DNA from: JABEVB01 sp049965775
GTDB taxonomy: Bacteria > Planctomycetota > Phycisphaerae > WQYP01
Direction: 5' to 3'
DNA length: 15,234 nt
Assembly (NCBI GenBank): GCA_049965775.1
Contig: JBMFVX010000069.1
Coordinates: 1 to 15,234 of the forward strand
Part shown: one piece after another, positions 8,226 to 14,606 of the stretch
Position numbering within the stretch: the first letter of the stretch is position 1
How the letters are laid out: every line of letters starts with the position of its first letter
Position numbers and translations under genes: made by a program
Notes under the pieces: model-generated
The model's input: the letters and a program-made list of their open reading frames with translations, nothing else
The model's database searches: none
Told to the model about the DNA's origin: nothing

Positions 8226-8951
8226 TCACGGCGTTGTTGAGGCGGCGGCAATGCGCTTCTCGATCAAAGCAAAGCCCATGCGCACCAGGCCCAAAAGAGC
8301 CAAGATCATTCCGACCGCTGCGGCCACCATGCCGGCAGTCCGCTGTTGTTGGGCGCGGAACCATTGATCCATCAGCGGAATCAATTCGCCATGCCATACC
8401 ATTGCACCGTGTGGGCCGTGCATCCAGTGATTGGGGCGGTGCCGCCACGCGCCCGCCGGGTGTTGGGCGTAAGGGCCACCGGGTCGGCGCAGAGGAATCA
8501 TCGGCCCCCCGGGATTAACCGGCATGGGACGCTGGGGTGTTGCGTTTGTCGGTGAAACAGGTGGCGGCGCGGGTTCGGTGCCTGAAGCAGCCTGGGGGGC
8601 TTTAGGCGGAGGTGGGGGCATAATCCATGTTGGGAAAGCCTTGGCTCGCGGCGGAGCATGCGCTGAGGCATGAACAAACACTCCGGCGATCATGAGGCCG
8701 ATGCCCAAGGCTAGCACCATGGCTCCCTGCCGCATAGACGCAAGCCACAGCGGCATGGCCACCGGCAGGCGGCTCAAACCGCGTTCTATAGCTGCCTGTA
8801 CCAGCAGGTACTGCTGGCGATCGCGCTGCCAGCGAAGCACCAGATAACCGCCAACGATTAGGATCGCTGTGGTAATGCCGAGGCCAAAACCAAATGCCGA
8901 GCCAAACGCATCGGGTGGGTGCAGAGCAAAATGATGATGAAAGTCATGCAT
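8226..8951 (-). CDS. Polytopic membrane protein with Pro/His/Met-rich loop, possibly DUF6249-like
   Basis: A 241-residue protein with three predicted TM segments (about 20-40, 76-95 and 205-228). The stretch from TM1 through an arginine/glutamine-rich turn, AAIERGLSRLP, and TM2 (RQGAMVLALGIGLMIAG) resembles the DUF6249 pattern, in which a charged 'iekGlp' segment sits between two helices; this is from memory and tentative. Between TM2 and TM3 a loop of about 110 residues is rich in proline, glycine and histidine (five prolines at 112-116; WMHGPHGAMVWHG near 176-188). This matches the composition of the secreted protein encoded next. The N-terminus is His-rich (MHDFHHHF). No clear ribosome binding site precedes the ATG, and a TATAAG box lies only 13 bases upstream. 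Function unknown; a membrane partner of the His/Met-rich protein is the simplest idea from context. Confidence 0.7.
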   Translation of the reverse strand: MHDFHHHFALHPPDAFGSAFGFGLGITTAILIVGGYLVLRWQRDRQQYLLVQAAIERGLSRLPVAMPLWLASMRQGAMVLALGIGLMIAGVFVHASAHAPPRAKAFPTWIMPPPPPKAPQAASGTEPAPPPVSPTNATPQRPMPVNPGGPMIPLRRPGGPYAQHPAGAWRHRPNHWMHGPHGAMVWHGELIPLMDQWFRAQQQRTAGMVAAAVGMILALLGLVRMGFALIEKRIAAASTTP

Positions 8952-9346
8952 AATGTAGAAGGTTCTTATACCACGTTTGGTTGGCCGCTTTGGCTCAATC
9001 AGCAGGCCGAGCCCCGCAACTACCGGAGGCCAAGGTCGTTATGTTAGTGCGAGCGCGTGGCTATGAGGTTTCAAGATTTTGGTCTAAATAAAGTCGGCAA
9101 GGGGCACAAACATCGTAATTGCGGCGTTCGTGGCACGTAAAGCGGGGGGTGAGATAGCCCGCGGCTACAAATATGGCTTGTAATGGCAAGGGGTAAGTTT
9201 TGAGCCAGTTTTCGCACGAGTAGATAAAATAACCCGTACGCACGACGAAATGGGGGTTGGGTGGTTGTGATGCCCGTCATGGCTGCCCTTGGCTGGCGAA
9301 AGAGTTATGCTAAAGCGAAACCAGTGTGCCGTGGCGGGGCACTAAG
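8952..9346. other. Divergent intergenic region between the membrane-protein gene and the sigma-factor gene
   Basis: About 395 bases with no gene I can support. On the minus strand a TATAAG box (8970-8965) lies 13 bases before the ATG of the membrane protein, without a recognisable sigma-70 -35 box at usual spacing. On the plus strand TTGAGC (9200-9205) and TAAAAT (9225-9230) are separated by 19 bases and could be a weak promoter for the sigma factor. A minus-strand frame at 9061-9243 would encode 60 residues with a CHERRNYDVCAPC segment, but it has no ribosome binding site that I can see. The length and divergent layout make this the likely control region of both units. Confidence 0.45.
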
Positions 9347-9916
9347 ATGTTGCCGAGGGTAATGGTGGTAAAGGACAATGCCAGCGCTGCAGGCGACATC
9401 GCAAATGTAGAACTATTGCGCAAGCAGGATGCCGGTGCGTTTGCGTTGCTGGTAGAGCGACATCAGGCTTTGGTGCTGGGTTTATGCCAATCACTGGGGC
9501 TAAAAGGGGCGGATATTGATGATGGAGCATCAGAGGTTTTTGCGGCGGTTTATCGGGCGTTGCCCGGGTTTGATGGCCGCAGCGAGCTAAGCACTTGGGT
9601 TTACACCATTGCGTGCCGCTGCATTGTGCGGTTGAGAAAAAGGCTCCGTCGTCACCCAACAGAAGAGCTTCCGGCTCAGTTGCCTGCAAAAACCAGCGTA
9701 AGCGTGCAACCATCGCTGGACGATCGCGAAGTTCATGAGCGTTTATGGCGGGCAGTGGCTCGCCTTGAAACGCGGCAGGCAATGGCGGTGGAATTGTTTT
9801 ATCGGAGGCAATGGCCGGTAGAAAAGGTGGCACTGGTTATGCAGTGCCCTGCAGGAACCGTAAAAACTTTGCTGTTTCGGGCGAGACGCCGATTGGCTGA
9901 ATTACTGGATCCATAA
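9347..9916 (+). CDS. ECF-type RNA polymerase sigma factor
   Basis: Alternative sigma factor that would direct RNA polymerase to a small regulon. Region 2 covers about residues 30-102, with ALLVERHQALVLGLCQ, DDGASEVFAAVYRALPGFDGRSELSTWVYTIA and the basic CRCIVRLRKRLRRH. Region 4 covers about 128-187, with an HTH formed by WPVEKVALVMQCPAGTVKTLLFRARRRL. A variable linker joins them and no extra C-terminal domain is present. Three in-frame starts are possible: GTG 9326, ATG 9347 and ATG 9362. I chose 9347 because a GGGG lies seven bases upstream, while the GAGGG before 9362 is too close; the choice is uncertain and does not affect the domains. It is divergent from the membrane-protein gene and is followed after 67 bases by a membrane protein that could be its anti-sigma factor. 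Confidence 0.85.
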   Translation: MLPRVMVVKDNASAAGDIANVELLRKQDAGAFALLVERHQALVLGLCQSLGLKGADIDDGASEVFAAVYRALPGFDGRSELSTWVYTIACRCIVRLRKRLRRHPTEELPAQLPAKTSVSVQPSLDDREVHERLWRAVARLETRQAMAVELFYRRQWPVEKVALVMQCPAGTVKTLLFRARRRLAELLDP

Positions 9917-9925
9917 ACGTTATGT

Positions 9926-9961
9926 CGCCCCGGAGATGTCGTTGGGCATAAATGCGGGGCG
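9926..9961 (+). other. Inverted repeat between sigma-factor and putative anti-sigma genes
   Basis: CGCCCCG (9926-9932) pairs perfectly with CGGGGCG (9955-9961) across a 22-base loop. It lies between the sigma-factor stop and the ribosome binding site of the next gene. No T-run follows, so it is not an intrinsic terminator. It might tune expression or mRNA stability in this gene pair, or be chance in GC-rich DNA. Confidence 0.3.
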
Positions 9962-9983
9962 CTACACAAGGCGGAATAATAAG

Positions 9984-10556
9984 ATGACCAACAAAGCCCA
10001 AAATTTTGAAGCGTTCGACCCGAACGACGCAACCGATAAACGCATGCATCGGTTGTTGGCCGCGGCCATGGCCGCTCGCTCCGAGTATGTGCCGCCAGAG
10101 GGTTTGCCGGCAATGGCTATTGCAGCCGCACGAAGCGGCGTACGCGAGAGTCGGCGGCTCTCGTTGCGACGGTTGCAGAGTGTTGGCGCAGCGTATCGTA
10201 TATTAACGCTTGCGGCCACAATCTTAATTGTTGTTGTGCTGTATCGGGGGGCGATTTTGTGGATTGGCAGCGATGTGCCGAACGCTCAAACGTCAAAGTG
10301 GATGGCAGAAAATGTGCCAAGCGTCAGCCAGTTTGTTGCTGCAGCAACCGCAGATGATTCAGAATCTAACGCAAATGCCAACAACGCTCCGTCCTCAGGA
10401 GAGAGTTCTGCAGTGCTGCCGTCCACACCTTCAATTGCTCAATGGACCCTGCTGCTTTCGGCTATCTTGGTGACGGGTCTTGTTATCAAAGCAATCGGCA
10501 TTACTCTGCCGGGCGATCTGCAGCGGCAAAGCATTGATGCGGCTTGGCTGTCGTAA
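9984..10556 (+). CDS. Two-TM membrane protein, putative anti-sigma factor of the upstream ECF sigma
   Basis: A 190-residue protein not matching a named family by eye. The ATG at 9984 is preceded by AAGGCGGA; the in-frame ATG at 9936 has its only GGAG directly abutting the codon and is less likely. Residues 1-70 are cytoplasmic-like, with acidic and helical segments and the stretch PPEGLPAMAIAAARSG, which resembles the 'P-x-GL/F-...-R' stretch often seen ahead of the TM helix in anti-sigma factors. TM1 spans about 71-93 and TM2 about 153-173. Between them is a loop of about 60 residues rich in Ser, Asn and Ala. No HxxxCxxC zinc motif of classical ZAS anti-sigma factors is present. The anti-sigma role rests on position right behind an ECF sigma gene, size and topology; a sensor or unrelated membrane protein is possible. 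Confidence 0.55.
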   Translation: MTNKAQNFEAFDPNDATDKRMHRLLAAAMAARSEYVPPEGLPAMAIAAARSGVRESRRLSLRRLQSVGAAYRILTLAATILIVVVLYRGAILWIGSDVPNAQTSKWMAENVPSVSQFVAAATADDSESNANANNAPSSGESSAVLPSTPSIAQWTLLLSAILVTGLVIKAIGITLPGDLQRQSIDAAWLS

Positions 10557-10601
10557 CGCGGCTCGTGCGGTCTCGTTCGGTCAGGTAGGGCGGAAGTCGC
10601 A

Positions 10602-10997
10602 TCACTGTTTGTATTGTTCGTCGCTTACCTTTTCAAACCAATCAACAACCTTGCCATCAAGTTGTTCCTGTATGGCGATGTGCGTCATTGCCGTGGTCGG
10701 TGACGCGCCATGCCAATGCTTTTCGCCCGGGGCAAACCATACGACATCACCGGGATAAATATGTTCAACCGGGCCGCCTTGGCGCTGCACTCGGCCGCAG
10801 CCGGCTGTGACAATAAGTGTTTGGCCAAGTGGGTGTGTATGCCATGCGGTGCGAGCGCTCGGCTCGAAGGTAACGCTTGCCCCCGCGACACGCGCCGGTT
10901 CCGGCACTTGGAACAAAGGGTCTACGCGCACCGTACCGGTGAACCAGTCTTCAGGTCCTTTGTTGGATGGTTGTGAACCGATGCGTTTGATTTCCAT
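10602..10997 (-). CDS. Small cupin-domain protein
   Basis: A single-domain cupin of 131 residues. The start MEIKRIG at 10997 is supported by an AAGGA site about eight bases upstream; the longer frame to 11027 is not needed. Metal-binding motif 1 is HTHPLGQT, with His53, His55 and Gln59. Motif 2 is PGDVVWFAPGEKHWHG, with His94. These four would hold a divalent metal. The whole sequence follows a widespread group of short cupins often annotated near carboxymuconolactone decarboxylases, some of which have been described as hydroxynitrile-lyase-like; the true reaction is unknown. It is the last gene of the minus-strand redox run, 69 bases after the SDR. It converges with the putative anti-sigma gene across 45 bases that hold no terminator I can see. 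Confidence 0.85.
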   Translation of the reverse strand: MEIKRIGSQPSNKGPEDWFTGTVRVDPLFQVPEPARVAGASVTFEPSARTAWHTHPLGQTLIVTAGCGRVQRQGGPVEHIYPGDVVWFAPGEKHWHGASPTTAMTHIAIQEQLDGKVVDWFEKVSDEQYKQ

Positions 10998-11066
10998 GGC
11001 TATGTTCCTTATTTGTATGTTGTTCACAGGCTATGAGCGTAATGTGGCGACGACGTGGCTTTCAAC

Positions 11067-11756
11067 TCACCACTTGATAGCTTTTCGGTCTCGAAAAAAG
11101 CCGCCTGTAGGGCCATCGTTCGGCAGAGTGGCAAGCCATACGGCGGTATCAGCGCCTTGATCAGGGCTACGTGTGGCCCCTTCGCCACCCATGCGGGTTC
11201 GTACCCAGCCGGGGCACATAGCGTTGACCCTGACCTCGGGAGGCAACTCCTTTGCCAGTCGCACGGTAAGCGCGTTGAGTGCCGCCTTCGTTATACCATA
11301 AGCGCCTGGGCCACCCATGCCTTCGGAAAATGACCCCCAGCCGGACGATACGTTTACAATTCTTCCAGCGCCCCGCGCGATCATTCCTGGAATCACTCCA
11401 CGAATGAGACGAAGTGGTCCCGTCAGGTGCACGGCAATAGAGTCGGCAATCTGCGCGTCGGTTAGCTCAAGCAGCGGCTGCTGGTCCAACACTCCCGCGT
11501 TATTGACCAGCGCATTAAGCTGGCAACCCGGTTGAGCGAAGTGTTGGATTGCGGCATCAATTGTGCCAGCAACCGCTAAGTCTATATGAATCGAAGTAAC
11601 GTCGAGCCCGCTGCGACGCAGTGTCGCCGCAGCATCTTCACCGGCCTTGCGGTCACGCGCCCCAAGCCACACGGTATTACCCAGCTCGGCAAGTTGGCGA
11701 ACAATCGCCAGGCCAATCTCGCGATTGGCTCCCGTAACCAGCACAATGTTTTTCAT
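11067..11756 (-). CDS. Short-chain dehydrogenase/reductase (carbonyl-reductase-like) with atypical key residues
   Basis: NAD(P)H-dependent oxidoreductase of 229 residues, full length for the classical SDR group; the GGFFRDRKAIKW end is typical of the carbonyl-reductase-like branch. The cofactor motif is TGANREIG (8-15), where the usual middle glycine of TGxxxGxG is Glu13. NNAG is at 85-88. The active site has Ser138 in NVSSGWGS, Tyr153 and Lys157 (YGITK). The position normally holding the catalytic-tetrad asparagine (VNxxG) is His110 in AVHLTGP. CPGWVRTRMGG at 181-191 is as expected. A GGAG lies ten bases before the ATG. Gene order suggests it works with the ADH and AKR encoded upstream in carbonyl metabolism. 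The substrate is unknown. Confidence 0.88.
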   Translation of the reverse strand: MKNIVLVTGANREIGLAIVRQLAELGNTVWLGARDRKAGEDAAATLRRSGLDVTSIHIDLAVAGTIDAAIQHFAQPGCQLNALVNNAGVLDQQPLLELTDAQIADSIAVHLTGPLRLIRGVIPGMIARGAGRIVNVSSGWGSFSEGMGGPGAYGITKAALNALTVRLAKELPPEVRVNAMCPGWVRTRMGGEGATRSPDQGADTAVWLATLPNDGPTGGFFRDRKAIKW

Positions 11757-11831
11757 AAGATAGAGTCTCCGTATAAACCGATATGCCGTTTATTTATTCG
11801 ATAAAACACATTCTATAAACATCAGTGCATT

Positions 11832-11854
11832 GCAACATTTAGGCTGAATGTTGC
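11832..11854. promoter_or_regulatory. Perfect 8-bp inverted repeat in the ADH-SDR gap, candidate operator
   Basis: GCAACATT (11832-11839) and AATGTTGC (11847-11854) are separated by seven bases. The 128-base gap is AT-rich and also contains three ATAAAC copies. No T-run follows the stem on either strand, so a terminator is unlikely; the size and symmetry suit a dimeric repressor. If so, SDR and cupin may have their own promoter. Confidence 0.35.
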
Positions 11855-11884
11855 CAACAGCGACTGTATAAACACGTGAGTAAA

Positions 11885-12922
11885 TCATGGCTTCACCATG
11901 ACTTTAATGACCTCACGTCTATCCATAGCGCGATAGCCGTCTGGTACACCGTCTAAGCCGGTGACCTGATCGAACACCCGGCCTGGTTGTATGCGCCCTT
12001 CGAGAACATCAGGCAGCAGTTGAGCGATGTACGCACGCACGGGCGCCGGGCCGCCGCTGATGGTGATGTTTTTGTAGAAAGTTGGTTCCCATGCGGGAAT
12101 CGCGGGATAATGAGGAACGCCAACGCGGCCCACTGCACCGCCGGGGCGTGTAATGCTGACCGCGGTGAGCATGGCTTGTTCGGTGCCGACGGATTCGAGC
12201 ACGCAATGAACGCCATAGCCGCCGGAAAGCTTCAGCACACGCTCGACCGCCTCGTCGCCGCGCTGGCTTACTATGTCGGTTGCGCCAAACTCCTTGGCCA
12301 GCGCAATTCTGTTTGGATGACGACCCAATAGAATAATTTGATCGGCCCCCAAACGTTTGGCGGCGATAACCCCGCATAGGCCTACTGCGCCGTCGCCCAC
12401 AACCGCGACCTTTTTTTCAGGGCCGACTTTAGCGGTCACAGCCGCATGATGGCCGGTTGCCATCACATCGGACAGCGTCAGCAGCGAAGCGACCAAGGCG
12501 TTGTCTTCGCGCACCGGCAAGACAAAAAGGGTGCCATCAGCAAGCGGGATGCGAATTGCTTCAGCTTGAGCTCCGCCCACGCCGTCGCTATAACCAAAAA
12601 AGCCACCGTGAATACAGGAAGTTGTCAAGCCTTCATTACAAAATGGGCATTGGCCATCAGAAAAAGCGAAGGGCATCACCACAAAATCCCCCTTTTTTAC
12701 TTTGCGCACCTCCGAGCCGACGGATTCAACAATGCCAATAGCCTCGTGGCCCATTCTCCGGCCGGTTGGGGTTGGGGGCATATCTTTGTAGGGCCATAGA
12801 TCGCTGCCGCAGATGCAGGCGCGGGTAACGCGCACGATTGCATCGGATTGATTGATGATGGAGGCGTCGGGGATATTCTCAACTCGCACATCACCGGCTT
12901 TGTACATAATTGTTGCACGCAT
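11885..12922 (-). CDS. Zinc-dependent alcohol dehydrogenase, MDR superfamily
   Basis: NAD(P)-dependent medium-chain dehydrogenase/reductase of 345 residues, likely oxidising an alcohol or reducing an aldehyde or ketone. Catalytic zinc ligands are Cys38 (in CICGSD) and His59-Glu60 (GHE). The structural-zinc loop reads CPFCNEGLTTSC, with Cys92, Cys95 and Cys103, so only three of the usual four cysteines are clear. The Rossmann motif is VVGDGAVG (174-181), followed by a strand ending LLGRHPNR, with a basic residue that could favour NADP(H). The start ATG has an AAGGA eight bases upstream, and this site overlaps the stop codon of the preceding AKR gene. The two genes are therefore probably translationally coupled. 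The substrate cannot be read from the sequence. Confidence 0.92.
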   Translation of the reverse strand: MRATIMYKAGDVRVENIPDASIINQSDAIVRVTRACICGSDLWPYKDMPPTPTGRRMGHEAIGIVESVGSEVRKVKKGDFVVMPFAFSDGQCPFCNEGLTTSCIHGGFFGYSDGVGGAQAEAIRIPLADGTLFVLPVREDNALVASLLTLSDVMATGHHAAVTAKVGPEKKVAVVGDGAVGLCGVIAAKRLGADQIILLGRHPNRIALAKEFGATDIVSQRGDEAVERVLKLSGGYGVHCVLESVGTEQAMLTAVSITRPGGAVGRVGVPHYPAIPAWEPTFYKNITISGGPAPVRAYIAQLLPDVLEGRIQPGRVFDQVTGLDGVPDGYRAMDRREVIKVMVKP

Positions 12923-12930
12923 ACTGAATT

Positions 12931-12936
12931 TCCTTT
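12931..12936 (-). promoter_or_regulatory. ADH ribosome binding site overlapping the AKR stop codon
   Basis: On the minus strand AAAGGA occupies 12936-12931, and the AKR stop codon TAA occupies 12937-12935. The ADH ATG at 12922 follows after eight bases. This arrangement supports co-transcription and coupled translation and fixes the ADH start. Confidence 0.7.
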
Positions 12937-13933
12937 AAAGGTTGGTCATTGCTTCAAGTCGCGCGGGGTAGCGATCGCCCTGCACCTTGATGTGCGCGGC
13001 GGCCTGTTCAATTTCTACAAGATCCTTTGACGTAAGTTCCAAGGCAACCGCGCCGATGTTTTCGTCGAGGCGGTGCAGTTTTGTTGTGCCGAGAATCGGA
13101 ACAATCCACGGCTTTTGCGCCAGCAACCATGCCAGGGCTATTTGCGCCGGTGTGGCGCTAAAGCGTGTGGCTATGGCGTTGAGCAAATCAATCAATGCCT
13201 GGTTGGCGTTGAGGGCCTCGGGCGTAAACCGCGGCAGCGTGCTGCGAAAATCGCCGCTTTCAAACTGGGTGTTTTGGTCAATGCGACCCGTGAGGTAACC
13301 TTTGCCCAGCGGGCTGTATGCAACCAAGCCGATGCCAAGTTCTTCTAGCGTGGGGATTATTTCGGTTTCCGGACGCCGCCACCAGAGAGAATATTCGTTC
13401 TGCAGGGCCGTGACCGGTTGCACGGCATGGGCGCGGCGGATGGTTTTTACTCCCGCTTCTGAGAGGCCAAAGTGCTTCACCTTGCCTTGCTGAATTAACT
13501 CTTTGACGGTTCCGGCGACATCTTCAATGGGTACCTGCGGGTCTACACGGTGCTGATACAAAAGGTCAATGTATTGAACCTTGAGGCGTTTTAGCGAGCC
13601 TTCCACGGCACGTTTTATTTGATCGGGGCGGCTGTTGGGGCCAGCAGCGCCTGGTTTGTGGTCTGGCCCGGTAAGGTCAAAACCAAACTTGGTTGCAATA
13701 ACCACCTTTTCGCGGACTGCGGCCAGAGCCTCGCCCACCAATGTTTCGTTGGTAAACGGGCCATAGACCTCCGCGGTGTCAAAAAAAGTTATGCCGCGCT
13801 CTACCCCAGCTTGCAGCAACGCCGTCATGTCTTTCACATCTTTGGGTGGGCCGTAGGAAAAACTCATGCCCATGCAGCCAAGGCCAATTGCCGAGACTTC
13901 CAGATTGCTTCTACCAAGTTTGCGTTTTTGCAT
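12935..13933 (-). CDS. Aldo/keto reductase
   Basis: NADPH-dependent TIM-barrel oxidoreductase of 332 residues acting on aldehydes or ketones. The catalytic tetrad is visible: Asp52 (FFDTAEVYG), Tyr57, Lys82 (IATKFGF) and His128 (LLYQHRVD). The C-terminal cofactor-binding part contains IVPILGTTKLHRLDEN, as in the AKR group close to AKR13 and YajO-like proteins. I chose the ATG at 13933 (MQKRKLGRSNLEVSAIGLG) because the family begins here and AAAGGA lies about eight bases upstream; the 38 residues of the longer frame are not family-like. It is the first gene of the minus-strand run AKR, ADH, SDR, cupin. The 248 bases upstream should hold the operon promoter, but I found no convincing -35/-10 pair. 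Confidence 0.93.
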   Translation of the reverse strand: MQKRKLGRSNLEVSAIGLGCMGMSFSYGPPKDVKDMTALLQAGVERGITFFDTAEVYGPFTNETLVGEALAAVREKVVIATKFGFDLTGPDHKPGAAGPNSRPDQIKRAVEGSLKRLKVQYIDLLYQHRVDPQVPIEDVAGTVKELIQQGKVKHFGLSEAGVKTIRRAHAVQPVTALQNEYSLWWRRPETEIIPTLEELGIGLVAYSPLGKGYLTGRIDQNTQFESGDFRSTLPRFTPEALNANQALIDLLNAIATRFSATPAQIALAWLLAQKPWIVPILGTTKLHRLDENIGAVALELTSKDLVEIEQAAAHIKVQGDRYPARLEAMTNL

Positions 13934-14181
13934 TGCTTGTTTCCTTTCATTAAACGAACCATACCAGCTCATGCATAAGCCATGGTACAGCAATGAGGGG
14001 CGCAAAGTCGCGTGGAATCTTGCCGGAACTGTTGTGAAATTGCTCAAATGTTGATGTTGAGTTGACTCTTTATATCGGAGAAAAATTGGGATTACATCGG
14101 CAAAGCCTGCTGGGTTGGCACAACTTTAGAACCTCGGATATGGGTGACAATACACCATATACTGGAAGGGGCCATGTGTAT

Positions 14182-14427
14182 TTAACCACAGACGCGGTTT
14201 ATCCAGGGGGCGATGTGCTTGGCGACGAGTTCGCGACTGGAACTGGTGCCATGGTTTCCCCAGTAATCGCAATCGTTAATCATCTCAGGGGTCCAGGCTA
14301 TCTGCTCAAGCTTGGCAAATAGGTCGGCATCCGCTGGGTCGCTGTGTGCAGGCATAAAGCCTGTCCAACCGCAAGATTCGGTAAATTTGCGGTCACTGGT
14401 GCCAAATATTCGGGTACCCAAACCGAG
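14182..14427 (-). pseudogene. Unrecognised gene remnant, 5' part missing
   Basis: The minus-strand frame is open from a TGA at 14430-14428 down to a TAA at 14184-14182, about 80 codons. The peptide looks like real protein (GWTGFMPAHSDPADADLF, IAWTPEMINDCDYWGNHGTS, ELVAKHIAPWINRVCG) and uses codons like its neighbours. No plausible start codon with a ribosome binding site opens it; the first possible start is a TTG at 14421. I read it as the C-terminal end of a gene whose front was lost, probably at the junction with the IS-like segment to the right. The family is not recognised. A spurious frame remains possible. Confidence 0.35.
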
Positions 14428-14443
14428 TCAGCTCTGAAGAATA

Positions 14444-14547
14444 GCTTTTTCGTCGCACCTGGCCTAAGGCGGCTCCCCATATAGGCATGCCATTTTGGCA
14501 GTGTTATGGAAGGCGATAGGGCCGCAGTTGGCTTTTTTTGTCGCACC
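14444..14547. repeat. Direct repeat pair near the left end of the IS-like segment
   Basis: GCTTTTTCGTCGCACC (14444-14459) recurs as GCTTTTTTTGTCGCACC (14531-14547), 87 bases apart. CTAAGGCG (14464-14471) recurs at 14571-14578, and AAGGCGATA occurs at 14510-14518 and 14573-14581. The order GTCGCACC then CTAAGGCG is kept in both copies. These may be transposase-binding repeats in the element's left end or the trace of a local duplication. Confidence 0.45.
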
Positions 14548-14606
14548 GCGGTGCTTTTTGCCGATATTTACTAAGGCGATATACTTATTTACGATGGAGT
14601 CGAATC

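Noticed and set aside
9071..9280. Second minus-strand frame of 69 codons in the divergent intergenic region
   Set aside because: Overlaps the other short frame, has no ribosome binding site, and its peptide shows no domain-like pattern.
14062..14322. Plus-strand frame of 86 codons beside the AKR gene
   Set aside because: No ribosome binding site or recognisable domain, and it overlaps the more protein-like minus-strand remnant.
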